Shown here: positions 43,561 through 53,163 of the stretch, piece after piece
Position numbering within the stretch: position 1 is the stretch's first letter
Layout of the letters: each line of letters opens with the position of its first letter
Assembly: GCF_000961885.1 (NCBI RefSeq)
Contig: NZ_JZKH01000009.1
Span: forward strand, 1-64,000
From: Streptomyces rubellomurinus
Lineage (GTDB): Bacteria; Actinomycetota; Actinomycetes; Streptomycetales; Streptomycetaceae
DNA: 64,000 nucleotides
Direction: 5' to 3'
Position numbers and translations under genes: made by a program
The notes under the pieces: generated by a model
Seen by the model: the letters and a program-made list of their open reading frames with translations, nothing else
Database searches by the model: none
Told to the model about the DNA's origin: nothing

Positions 43561-44574
43561 ATGGACATCGGCCTCGTCCTGCAGACCGACCCGCCCGCGC
43601 GCCTGCTCATCGACCGGATGATCCGCGCCGAACGGGCCGGGTTCAGCCACGGCTGGACCTTCGACTCCTGCGTGCTGTGGCAGGAGCCCTTCGTCATCTA
43701 CAGTCGCATCCTCGCCGAGACCGAGCGACTGGTCGTCGGCCCGATGGTCACCAACCCCTCCACCCGCACCTGGGAGGTCACCGCCTCCCTGTTCGCCACG
43801 CTCAACGACATGTACGGCAACCGCACCGTCTGTGGCATCGGTCGCGGCGACTCCGCGATGCGCGTCGCCGGCCGCCGCCCGGCCACCCTCGCCCGGCTCT
43901 CCCAAGCCATGCACGCCGTCAAGGAGTTGGCCGAGGGCCGGACCGTCGAGGTGGACGGCACCGAGATGCACCTGCCGTGGGTGGGCCCGGGCGCCGAGCT
44001 GCCGATCTGGATGGGCGCGTACGGGCCCAGGGCACTCGCACTGACCGGCCGTCAAGCGGACGGATTCATCCTGCAGTTGGCCGACCCCTACCTCACCGAG
44101 TTCATGGTGAAGGCGGTCCGCGCGGCCGCCGCCGAGGCCGGACGCGACCCCGACTCCGTCACCATCTGCGTCGCCGCACCCGCCTACGTGACCGCCGACG
44201 ACTCGCCCGCCGCGCTCGCCCACGCCCGCGAGCAGTGCCGCTGGTTCGGCGGCATGGTCGGCAACCACGTCGCCGACCTCGTCAGCCACTACGGCGAGCA
44301 CTCCGACCTCGTCCCCGACGCCCTCACCGACTACATCAAGGAACGCCAGGGCTACGACTACAGCCACCACGGGCGCGCCGACAACCCGGACACCGCCTTC
44401 GTCCCGGACGAGATCGTCGACCGCTTCTGCCTGATCGGACCGCCGCAGGCCCAACTCGCCCGCCTGGAAGAGCTCCGCTCGCTCGGCGTCGACCAGTTCG
44501 CCGTCTACGCGATGCACGACGCGATCGAGGCCACCATCGACGCGTACGGGACGGACGTCATTCCCCGGCTGTAG
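43561..44574 (+). CDS. LLM-class (F420/flavin) oxidoreductase of the pyrimidine operon
   Basis: A 337-residue luciferase-like oxidoreductase. Family motifs: the start MDIGLVLQTDPPARLLIDRMIRAERAGFSHGWTFDS, GPMVTNPSTRTWEVTASLFATLNDMYGNRTVCGIGRGDSAMR and PIWMGAYGPRALALTGRQADGFI. This matches the subgroup of F420-dependent LLM enzymes found in actinomycete hydantoin/dihydropyrimidine gene clusters. In this operon it could provide the uracil or related ring-reduction step, since no dihydropyrimidine dehydrogenase is present. ATG 43561 lies next to GGAGCC. Cofactor preference is inferred. Confidence 0.85.
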   Translation: MDIGLVLQTDPPARLLIDRMIRAERAGFSHGWTFDSCVLWQEPFVIYSRILAETERLVVGPMVTNPSTRTWEVTASLFATLNDMYGNRTVCGIGRGDSAMRVAGRRPATLARLSQAMHAVKELAEGRTVEVDGTEMHLPWVGPGAELPIWMGAYGPRALALTGRQADGFILQLADPYLTEFMVKAVRAAAAEAGRDPDSVTICVAAPAYVTADDSPAALAHAREQCRWFGGMVGNHVADLVSHYGEHSDLVPDALTDYIKERQGYDYSHHGRADNPDTAFVPDEIVDRFCLIGPPQAQLARLEELRSLGVDQFAVYAMHDAIEATIDAYGTDVIPRL

Positions 44575-44688
44575 CCCACAGCCGGCCCCGCTCCCCTTCT
44601 CCCTGCTCCTTCCTCCCTTCTCCTTCTCGTTCGGTTTCCCGGACCGCTACCCATCGCATGACCTCAGTCGCAGCAGAAGGGAGTTGCC

Positions 44689-46233
<1,545 letters not shown>

Positions 46234-46251
<18 letters not shown>

Positions 46252-46334
46252 CAGCGAACAGATGACAGATTTCAACATCTGTTATCTGTTCGCTGTTATC
46301 CGTCGGTTGTTCGTTGTTCGCTGTCAGTTGTTCG
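46234..46334. repeat. Heptad-array hairpin element, copy 6
   Basis: Units GTGGCAG, CGAACGG, ATAACAG, CGAACAG, ATGACAG lead into the centre ATTTCAACAT, then CTGTTAT, CTGTTCG, CTGTTAT, CCGTCGG, TTGTTCG twice, CTGTCAG and TTGTTCG follow. Arms 46244-46270 and 46277-46303 pair over 27 bp with one G-U, loop TTCAAC. The TAA of the permease gene is in register in unit ATAACAG (46248-46254), so the final codons of the gene are array sequence. The convergent ADP-ribosylglycohydrolase stop, 42 bases beyond the array, is out of register. Confidence 0.9.
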
Positions 46335-46375
46335 CCGCTGCCACGACGGCGGCGCAAGCCGCAGCCCCACGGCCG

Positions 46376-47293
46376 TCAGTGGGAGTGCGCGGCCCCGTCC
46401 ACCCAGTCCGGCAGGGCCTCGCGGGCGGCGAGCCAGGCGGCCGGGACGTCGGCCGTCCCGGTGCGGGCGGCGACCACCCCGCCCGCGATGGCACAGGTGG
46501 TGTCCTTGTCGCCCCAGCCCTCCAGGGTGTGCCAGAGCGCTTCGGGCAGCGAGTCCAGGTGCCCGGCGGCGGACCAGAGGGCGAACGGCACGGTGTCCGG
46601 GGCGGAGATCATCAGCCCCGAGCCGAGTACGTTCGCGGCGTGCCGCACGCTGGTGTGCGCGGGCATCCGGGCGGCGATCCGCAGGCCGGAGCGGACGTCG
46701 CCCGCCGGCAGCCGTCCCGCGATCTCGGCCAGCAACTCGGAGCGGCTGGGCGGGACTTCGCCACGGCAGCGGACGGCCAGGGCGGCCGCGAGCGCCACCG
46801 CCACCGCGCCGGCCACCGCCTCCGGGTGGAAGTGCGTGGTGAGCGCCTGGAGTTCGGCCTGCCGGGCCGCCTGCGCCAGGTCGTCGGCGAACCAGGCGCC
46901 GAGCGGGGCCACTCGCATGGCCGCGCCGTTGCCGTACGAGCCCTGGCCCTCGAACTGGCCGGAGGTGACCGCCCGCCAGTCCTCGCCGGCGGCGATCGCG
47001 CGCAGGACCCGGTGCATCGAGGGGCCGTACTTGCGCTGGTACTCGCGGGTGTACTCGGCGGCGAACTCCCGGGCCAGCACGTCCTGTCGGACCTCGCCGT
47101 GCTCGGTCAGGTGCCGGACGAGGACGAGCGCCATCGCTGTGTCGTCGGTCCAGTGCCAGGGTGCGGGACGGGCGAGGCGCGCCGCGAGGGCGGCCGGCGC
47201 CTCGTCGGGCGGGACCGAGAACCAGCGGTCGCCGAAGGCGTCGCCCAGGGCGAGTCCCTGCAGGCTGTCCAGGACCGGGTCGGCCGCACGCAT
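46376..47293 (-). CDS. ADP-ribosylglycohydrolase family protein
   Basis: A 305-residue enzyme of the ADP-ribosylglycohydrolase (DraG/crystallin J1) family, which removes ADP-ribose from proteins or small molecules with Mg. The metal-binding motifs are seen: GLALGDAFGDRW near the N-terminus, WHWTDDTAMALVLVRHL, GSYGNGAAMRVAPLGAWF and WGDKDTTCAIAGGVVAA. ATG 47293 has GGAGG close upstream; a TTG four codons earlier is less likely. It converges with the pyrimidine permease across heptad element copy 6. Its substrate is unknown and the gene looks like a single transcription unit. Confidence 0.93.
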   Translation of the reverse strand: MRAADPVLDSLQGLALGDAFGDRWFSVPPDEAPAALAARLARPAPWHWTDDTAMALVLVRHLTEHGEVRQDVLAREFAAEYTREYQRKYGPSMHRVLRAIAAGEDWRAVTSGQFEGQGSYGNGAAMRVAPLGAWFADDLAQAARQAELQALTTHFHPEAVAGAVAVALAAALAVRCRGEVPPSRSELLAEIAGRLPAGDVRSGLRIAARMPAHTSVRHAANVLGSGLMISAPDTVPFALWSAAGHLDSLPEALWHTLEGWGDKDTTCAIAGGVVAARTGTADVPAAWLAAREALPDWVDGAAHSH

Positions 47294-47427
47294 GTCATCC
47301 TCCAAGTGAGATCAACTGTGTGCGGAAGCATGCCGGACGGGCGCGGCCGGGTCGACCGGGTTTCTCCCCGGCCGTCCCGCCCGCGCCCGTGCGGCGGCCC
47401 GTTCGCGCCCGTGCGGTCAGCGGCCGG

Positions 47428-48024
47428 TCACCTGGCTGCCTGCAGCCCGCCGATGACGAGCTTCCAGACGGCGTCGAAGCGGTCGTCCGCCTTCGGGTCG
47501 GACCAGGTGGCCGCGTAGGCCGGGTCGTGGAAGGGGGCGGTGGCGTCGAAGACCGCGCGGGCGGTGTTCTGGATGTGGGTGAGCTTGAACTCCTTCGCGT
47601 CCACACCGACGTGGATGATCTCGGCGATCTGGCCGATCAGGGTCTCGATGTGCTCCTCGACCAGGCCGCTGTTCTCGTCCGTCAGCACCTGGTAGGTGGC
47701 GAACAGCTCGGGGTCGTCGAGCGCCTTCTTCCGCTTGGTGGCGAAGAGCGTCGTCAGCCAGCTGTGCAGCCGTTCGGAGGCGGTGCCGAGGCCTTCGTCG
47801 GTGGAGATGACCTTCAGCTGCCGGTTCGCCTGGTCGAGCCAGCGCTGGTTGACCGCCTCGCGCAGCGCGGTCTTGCTCGGGAAGTGGCGGTAGACGCTGC
47901 TGTGGCTGACCCCGAGGCTGCGGGCGACGTCCACGACGGTGGCCTTGGCGGGGCCGAACCGCCGGAAGACGTCCTCCGCGGCGATCAGGATCTGCTCGGC
48001 GGTGAGTGGGGTGTCCGAGGTCAC
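47428..48024 (-). CDS. TetR family regulator, downstream of aldo/keto reductase
   Basis: A 198-residue TetR-type regulator: helix-turn-helix at residues 8-60 (TAEQILIAAEDVFRRFGPAKATVVDVARSLGVSHSSVYRHFPSKTALREAV), then an all-helical ligand domain with LHSWLTTLFATKRKKALDDPELFATYQVL. GTG 48024 has GAAGGA nine bases upstream. The aldo/keto reductase gene lies directly upstream in the same direction, so it probably regulates that gene and itself. The gap between them is 112 bases of GGTGCTGG-type repeats. Ligand unknown. Confidence 0.93.
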   Translation of the reverse strand: MTSDTPLTAEQILIAAEDVFRRFGPAKATVVDVARSLGVSHSSVYRHFPSKTALREAVNQRWLDQANRQLKVISTDEGLGTASERLHSWLTTLFATKRKKALDDPELFATYQVLTDENSGLVEEHIETLIGQIAEIIHVGVDAKEFKLTHIQNTARAVFDATAPFHDPAYAATWSDPKADDRFDAVWKLVIGGLQAAR

Positions 48025-48136
48025 GATGGCCGTCCTTCGGTGGTGCTGGTGAGGGGATGGTGCTGGGGGGTACTGAGTGGTGCCGGGTGGTGCTCGGGGC
48101 CCGGCCGGGGCCGGGGGTCCTTCGGTGGCCCGGAGG

Positions 48137-49150
48137 TCAGCGCTCGCTGTCCAGGTGGGCCATCTGGGCGGCGGCGTAGCGCTCGCCGGCTGCGGAGCCG
48201 GCCGGGACGGCGGCCTCGATCGCGGCGAGGTCCGCCTCGGTCAGGTCGACGTCCAGGGCGCCGAGGGCCTCGGCCAGCCGGTCGCGGCGGCGGGCGCCGA
48301 CCAGGGGGACGATGTCCTGCCCGCGCGAGCCGACCCAGGCGATGGCGACCTGGGCGACGCTCGCCCCCTTGGCGGTGGCGACCGCGCGCAGCGCCTCGAC
48401 GAGCGCGAGGTTGTGGGCCAGGTTCTCGCCCTGGAAGCGCGGGCTGTGGCCGCGGAAGTCGGTGGCGGCGAGCGTACGGCCCTGCTCCCAGTGGCCGCTG
48501 AGCAGGCCGCGGGACAGCACCCCGTACGCGGTGATCCCGATGCCGAGCTCGCGGGCGGCGGGCAGCACGGCGGACTCGATCGAGCGGGAGAGCAGCGAGT
48601 ACTCGATCTGCAGGTCGCAGATCGGGTGCACGGCGGCGGCACGGCGCAGGGTGTCGGCGCCGACCTCGGACAGGCCGATGTGGCGGACGTAGCCGGCCTT
48701 CACCAGGTCGGCGACGGCGCCGACGGTCTCCTCGATCGGGACCTTCGGGTCCAGCCGCGCCGGGCGGTAGACGTCGACGTAGTCCGTGCCCAGGCGGCGC
48801 AGGGTGTAGGCGAGCGCGGACTTGGTGGCGGCCGGGCTCGTGTCGAGGCCGAGCACCGCGTTGTCCGGGCCGCGCAGGGCGCCGTACTTCACGCTTATCT
48901 GCACGCGGTCGCGGTCGCGGCCGCGCAGCGCCCGGTGGATCAGGAGCTCGTTGTGGCCCATGCCGTAGAAGTCGCCGGTGTCGAGCAGGGTGACCCCGGC
49001 GTCCAGGGCGGCGTGGATGGTGGCGATGCTCTCGGCCTCGTCGGCCGGGCCGTACAGGTCGGACATGCCCATGCAGCCGAGGCCGAGGGCGGAGGTGGGG
49101 AGTCCGGAGGTGCCGAGGGTGCGCTGTGCGGTGCTGACGTTCGAGGACAT
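48137..49150 (-). CDS. Aldo/keto reductase lacking the usual catalytic His
   Basis: A 337-residue NADPH-dependent aldo/keto reductase with a TIM barrel. The tetrad residues Asp57, Tyr62 (LLDTGDFYG) and Lys88 (VQISVKYG) are present, but where the catalytic His normally stands (QHR before the DP) the sequence is YRPARLDP, with Ala131. Subfamilies with this change exist in actinomycetes. The C-terminal NADPH site PLVGARRRDRLAEALGALD is normal. ATG 49150 has GGAG five bases upstream. It is followed by a TetR gene in the same direction. Substrate unknown. Confidence 0.92.
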   Translation of the reverse strand: MSSNVSTAQRTLGTSGLPTSALGLGCMGMSDLYGPADEAESIATIHAALDAGVTLLDTGDFYGMGHNELLIHRALRGRDRDRVQISVKYGALRGPDNAVLGLDTSPAATKSALAYTLRRLGTDYVDVYRPARLDPKVPIEETVGAVADLVKAGYVRHIGLSEVGADTLRRAAAVHPICDLQIEYSLLSRSIESAVLPAARELGIGITAYGVLSRGLLSGHWEQGRTLAATDFRGHSPRFQGENLAHNLALVEALRAVATAKGASVAQVAIAWVGSRGQDIVPLVGARRRDRLAEALGALDVDLTEADLAAIEAAVPAGSAAGERYAAAQMAHLDSER

Positions 49151-49215
49151 GCGAGCTCCAGGGCTGGGAACGACGCCGGTCGGCGAGGGACGGGTGACCC
49201 GGGTCTCACTATGGC

Positions 49216-49288
49216 ATGACAGCGAACAGATTTCAAAATCTGTTCGCTGTCATCTGTTTTTTGTTACTTGTTACTTGACGCTTGTCAG
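49216..49288. repeat. Heptad-array hairpin element, copy 7
   Basis: A short left side (ATGACAG, CGAACAG) and longer right side (CTGTTCG, CTGTCAT, CTGTTTT, TTGTTAC twice, TTGACGC, TTGTCAG) around ATTTCAAAAT. Arms 49216-49233 and 49236-49253 give a perfect 18-bp stem with a very small loop (four bases if the last pairs open). The methyltransferase stop (complement of 49285-49287) is in register in unit TTGTCAG. It lies downstream of the methyltransferase and upstream of the aldo/keto reductase gene. Confidence 0.87.
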
Positions 49289-50226
49289 CCGAGCGGCGCG
49301 CCCCGGGCCCCGGCGCACGGCCGCGCGACCTCCGGCCACCAGTCCTCCCGCCCGCCCGGCGCCCGCAGCAGGTGGGCGCGGGCGGGCGGCAGGTTGTGCC
49401 ACGCCGTGCGCGCGCCCAGCCCGTACGCCGCCTCGAAGCCCCGCAGCAGCCGCACCACGGCCCGGTGGCGGGCGCCCCGGCGGGGCCCCGAGACGAGGGT
49501 GCGCGCCGCCGTCGTCCCGAGGTAGCCGAAGTACGTCAGCTCCCCGCCGGGCACCAGCAGCCGCAGGTAGAGGTCGAGGACGGCCCGGACCTGCACCGGC
49601 TCGAAGTTGGTGAACGGCAGGCCCGAGACGATCACGTCGTACCGTTCGCCGAGCCCGCCCGACGTGTCCGGCCCGCCCCGGCCGCCCTGCCCGCCCTGCC
49701 CGGCCCGGTCGCCCCGGCCGTTCGCACCCGCCCCGCCGTCCTCCGGCGCCGGGCGACGGCACCCCGGCAGCTCCTCCACCCGGCAGGCCGACAGCCGCAC
49801 CTCCACCCCCGGGCGGCGCGCTGCCAACACCGGGTCCTCCCGGAGCCGTTCGGCGAACCGCGGGTTCGCCTCCACGACGTGCAGACGATCCCCCGGGCGC
49901 AGCACCTCGACCAGTCGGCGGGTCACCGCACCCGTGCCCGCGCCCACCTCCAGCACCGAGAGCGGCCGGTTCGGCCGACTGGTGACCGGCACCACCAGCG
50001 CGTTCACCAGCTCCGGCCCGCTCGGGGCCAGTGCCCCGGTGTCGTGGAAGGCGCGCAGCGCCTCGGCGAGGAACAGCAGGTGGTCCCTGCCCGCCGGCGA
50101 CCGGGACGGCGGTGCGGACCGCGAGGCGGACCACGAGGCGGACCGCGGCGCGGGCTGCGGTGCCGGCGGTGAACTGCTCGGCAGCGTGGGGGAGTCGGAG
50201 CCGGGGCGGAGCTGGTCGTTCGTCAT
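49285..50226 (-). CDS. SAM-dependent methyltransferase, phospholipid N-methyltransferase-like
   Basis: A 313-residue class I methyltransferase. Motif I is VLEVGAGTGAVTRRLVEVL with the acidic end HVVEANPRFAERL; the motif IV region reads YDVIVSGLPFTNFEPVQVRAVLDLYLRLLVPGGELTYFGYLGTTAARTL, which resembles bacterial phosphatidylethanolamine N-methyltransferases. The N-terminal 45 residues (PAPRSASWSASRSAP) and a GGAGANGRGDRAGQGGQGGRGG stretch in the middle are low complexity. ATG 50226. The coding end is in heptad element copy 7. Lipid substrate is an inference. Confidence 0.83.
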   Translation of the reverse strand: MTNDQLRPGSDSPTLPSSSPPAPQPAPRSASWSASRSAPPSRSPAGRDHLLFLAEALRAFHDTGALAPSGPELVNALVVPVTSRPNRPLSVLEVGAGTGAVTRRLVEVLRPGDRLHVVEANPRFAERLREDPVLAARRPGVEVRLSACRVEELPGCRRPAPEDGGAGANGRGDRAGQGGQGGRGGPDTSGGLGERYDVIVSGLPFTNFEPVQVRAVLDLYLRLLVPGGELTYFGYLGTTAARTLVSGPRRGARHRAVVRLLRGFEAAYGLGARTAWHNLPPARAHLLRAPGGREDWWPEVARPCAGARGAPLG

Positions 50227-50354
50227 ACCGTCGACGCTAGGGAGCCCGCGGCCGCCCCGAATCGGCCGGGGAGCGACGCCCACCCCCGACCAAAGTCGAG
50301 GGTGCGGCTGCCCGGAAGACGGCCGCGCCCTGCCGCCGCCCGCCCTAGCATCGA

Positions 50355-50437
50355 GCCGGACGGAGAGCCGGACCGCGGCGCCGGACGGAGAGCCGGACCG
50401 CGGAACCGGAAACCGGAACCGGAACCGGAACCGGAAG
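50355..50437. repeat. 25-bp duplication and GGAACC hexamer repeat before a kinase gene
   Basis: Two copies of a GCCGGACGGAGAGCCGGAC-type unit with 25-bp spacing (from 50355 and 50380) are followed by about six GGAACC hexamers up to 50437, immediately upstream of the AAGGAG ribosome site of the kinase gene at 50449. This lies in the leader of the kinase and could vary in copy number. Confidence 0.75.
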
Positions 50438-50448
50438 GAGTGAGCCCC

Positions 50449-51900
50449 GTGCGCGCAGGCCCGCTCGGCTGGTACGGCCCGGACCGCAGCCTCCGGACCG
50501 ACACCCTCCTGCTGCTCGGCATCCTCGCCCTGAGCGTCGAGGAGGCCGTCGCCCAGTGGCTGCGCATCGACGGCCCGCTGCGCCTGCCCGCCACGGTCGC
50601 CGCCTCGCTGGCCGCGCTCTCGCTGGTCCTCGCCCGCCGCCACCCGCTGGCCTCGGCCGTCCTGCCGGTCCTCACCGGCGGCCTGCTGAACCGCGCCGTC
50701 CCCGGCCTGCTGAGCGTCTACCACCTCGCCTACCTGGGCCGCCCCGGCCCGGCGGTCGCGGGTGGCGTGGTCATCGCGCTGCTCCGCGCCGCCGGGGCCG
50801 ACTCGCTGGTCGGCTGGGCGGGCACCACCGCCTCCGAACTCCTCGTCCAGGCCGCCACGTTGTCGGTCGGACTGTGGCTGCACGGCAGACGGGTGCTGAT
50901 CCGCACCCTGCACGAGCAGGTCGACGCGCTGCGCCGCGAGCGCGAACTGCGCGCCGAGCAGGCGCGTGCCGCCGAACGCGCCCGGATCGCACGGGAGATG
51001 CACGACGTGCTGGCCCACCGGCTGAGCCTGCTGGTGCTGCACGCCGGGGTACTGCGCGACCAGGCCCGGGCCGGCACCGTCGCCGCCGACCCGGACCGGC
51101 TCACCCACCGTCTCGAACTGCTCCGCACCACCGCCGCCCGCTCGTTGGACGACCTTCGCGACGTCCTGGGCGCCCTGCGGGCGGACCCGGCGGACCCGGC
51201 GGACCCGGCGGAGGCCGAGGACGCCGAGGGCGCCCGGCACGCGGTGGTCCCGGTCGGCCTGCCCGGTTCGTCCGGCCGCCCGTCCGGCGCGTCCGTGGAG
51301 TCCTGGCAGCCGGCCGGCCAGCACGGGGAGGGCGCGCACACCCCGCGCGTCCCGGCACCCGCCCTGCGCGACCTCACCGAACTCGTCGACGAGGCCGTCC
51401 AGGCCGGCCAGCGGGTCGAACTGGCCCTGTCCGGCGACCCGGAGGCCGTCCCGACCACCCACCGGCTGGCCGTGCACCGCCTGGTCCAGGAGGCGCTGAC
51501 CAACGCCCGCAAGCACGCGCCCGCCGCGCCCGTCGACGTCCGGGTCGCGTACGGCGCCCCCGCCACCACCGTCGAGGTCCGCAACGGGAGCGGCCGGGCC
51601 CAGCCGGACGGGCCGGATCGGTCGGACCGGCCGGATGGATCGAACGGGCCGGACCGGCAGGGCAGCGGCGGCGGTTACGGCCTGGTCGGGCTCACCGAAC
51701 GGGTCGGCGCCCTCGGCGGCCACCTCGACGCGGGCCCGGACGGCAGCGGCGGCTTCCGGCTCTCCGCCCGGCTGCCCGCGCCCGACCGACCGTCGCAGCC
51801 CGAAGCCGTACCCGAGCCCGCGCCCGCACCCGCCGCGGGCACCGTGGCCGCCACCGGAGACGCCGCACCGGCCGGTCCGCAACCGAAGGGCACCGCATGA
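50449..51900 (+). CDS. Sensor histidine kinase of second two-component pair
   Basis: A 483-residue NarL-type kinase. Four to five membrane helices in residues 15-150, then HEQVDALRRERELRAEQARAAERARIAREMHDVLAHRLSLL with phospho-acceptor His185, a low-complexity ADPADPADPAEAEDAEG linker, the HATPase (LVQEALTNARKHAPAA, then YGLVGLTERVGALGG) and an Ala/Pro tail. GTG 50449 has AAGGAG nine bases upstream. The sensor part is short and probably senses the membrane or cell-wall state. Its TGA overlaps the ATG of the response regulator gene. Confidence 0.92.
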   Translation: MRAGPLGWYGPDRSLRTDTLLLLGILALSVEEAVAQWLRIDGPLRLPATVAASLAALSLVLARRHPLASAVLPVLTGGLLNRAVPGLLSVYHLAYLGRPGPAVAGGVVIALLRAAGADSLVGWAGTTASELLVQAATLSVGLWLHGRRVLIRTLHEQVDALRRERELRAEQARAAERARIAREMHDVLAHRLSLLVLHAGVLRDQARAGTVAADPDRLTHRLELLRTTAARSLDDLRDVLGALRADPADPADPAEAEDAEGARHAVVPVGLPGSSGRPSGASVESWQPAGQHGEGAHTPRVPAPALRDLTELVDEAVQAGQRVELALSGDPEAVPTTHRLAVHRLVQEALTNARKHAPAAPVDVRVAYGAPATTVEVRNGSGRAQPDGPDRSDRPDGSNGPDRQGSGGGYGLVGLTERVGALGGHLDAGPDGSGGFRLSARLPAPDRPSQPEAVPEPAPAPAAGTVAATGDAAPAGPQPKGTA

Positions 51901-52556
51901 TCCGCACGATGGTGGTCGACGACGACGCGCTGGTCCGGCTCGGCCTCGTCGACCTGCTCGCCCAGGACCCGGCGCTCACCGTGGTCGCCGAGGCCGCGGA
52001 CGGGCTGCAGGCCGTCGAACTGGCCCGCGGCCTGCGGGTCGACGTCGCGCTGATGGACATCCGGATGCCCCGGCTCGACGGCATCGCCGCCACCCGGCGC
52101 CTGCGCGAACTCCCGGACGCCCCACGGGTGATCGCGCTCACCACCTTCGACCTCGACGAGTACGTGTACCAGGCGCTCGCCGCCGGCGCCGACGGCTTCC
52201 TGCTCAAGGACACCCCGCCGGCCGAGATCGCCCGGGCCGTCCACGTGGTCGCGGCCGGGCAGGGCATGCTGCACCCGGCGGCCGCGCGGCGACTGATCGA
52301 CCGCTACCACCGTGCGGGCGCGCCCCGGTCGGTCGCCGCACGGGGCCGGGTGGCCGGGCTCACCCCGCGCGAGGCCGACGTGCTGCGCGAACTCGCGGAC
52401 GGGCTCTCCAACGCCGAGATCGCGGGCGTCCTCGGGATGCGGGAGAGCACCGTCAAGGCGCACGTCAGCCGCATCCTGACCGCGCTCGGCGTCGGCAACC
52501 GCGTCCAGGCCGCGCTCCTGGCGCGCGACGCCGGGCTGGCCGGGGACGGGGCCTGA
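51897..52556 (+). CDS. LuxR-family response regulator of second pair
   Basis: A 219-residue response regulator: receiver domain with MVVDDDALVRLGL, Asp54 in ALMDIRMPRLDG, LTTFDLDEYVYQAL and the Lys in FLLKDTPP; LuxR helix-turn-helix at the C-terminus with LTPREADVLRELADGLSNAEIAGVLGM and STVKAHVSRILTALGV. ATG 51897 overlaps the kinase stop (ATGA). Targets unknown. Confidence 0.94.
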   Translation: MIRTMVVDDDALVRLGLVDLLAQDPALTVVAEAADGLQAVELARGLRVDVALMDIRMPRLDGIAATRRLRELPDAPRVIALTTFDLDEYVYQALAAGADGFLLKDTPPAEIARAVHVVAAGQGMLHPAAARRLIDRYHRAGAPRSVAARGRVAGLTPREADVLRELADGLSNAEIAGVLGMRESTVKAHVSRILTALGVGNRVQAALLARDAGLAGDGA

Positions 52557-52989
52557 GCCGGGCCCGAACGGGGCCCGCTCGGGGCCGGCCCGGACTCGGT
52601 TTCCCGACGCCGTCGCGCGCCTCCGGAACGCATCGCGGACTGATCCGCTGTCACCCATCCGGCGTGGAAATCCCGCGCCTTGGCGGTTTGCGCTGCCGAA
52701 CGCGGGCGGCGGGTCCATGGTGGAGTTGGGCGCGATCCGGCGACCGCGCCCGCGCGTCGGGTCGGGTTCGCCGCGCCGTGCGTCCGCCACCGTCTCCGCT
52801 GACGGGCGCCCTCGGCTGGGGCCCGAACCGGTGCGCTGGGAACAGGGCCACCTCGCAGGAAACCGAACGGTTCTTCTAGGCTCACATCTCGGCTCCCTGC
52901 GGCGGTCCTGCCACTGCCCGCCGCCGGGAAGCCGTCGTCCACGGGGCTCCGGGCGGACCGGGGCCACCGGATCGAGCGAGGAGGACGCA
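52557..52989. other. 433-base gap with possible promoter and AACCG palindrome
   Basis: No gene supported. Near its right part AACCGAACGGTT (52861-52872) is a short palindrome next to TAGGCT (52877-52882), a fair -10, about 108 bases before the small gene at 52990. The promoter assignment is weak because no clear -35 is visible. Confidence 0.4.
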
Positions 52990-53163
52990 ATGCCAAGCAC
53001 GCCGCCCAGCCGTTCCACCGCACTTGGGCCAGACGGGCCGTTCCGGGGGGCCGCACCCCATCCCGGCCGCCCGGCGGGGCCCCGCCGGGCCTGGAGCCCG
53101 GGCGGGAGCGGCCGACCGGTACGGCCGCTGAATACCGGCGGCGGCCGCGGAGGCGAGCGTTGA
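52990..53163 (+). CDS. 57-residue small protein coupled to an M20 peptidase
   Basis: A short gene with a strong ribosome site (GAGGAGG, five bases before ATG 52990) whose TGA overlaps the TTG start of the peptidase gene (TTGA). The product begins MPSTPPSRSTALGPDGPF and is Pro/Gly/Arg-rich without hydrophobic core, for example RPAGPRRAWSPGG and NTGGGRGGER, so it is probably disordered; translation may serve mainly to couple the downstream gene. No known family. Confidence 0.55.
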   Translation: MPSTPPSRSTALGPDGPFRGAAPHPGRPAGPRRAWSPGGSGRPVRPLNTGGGRGGER

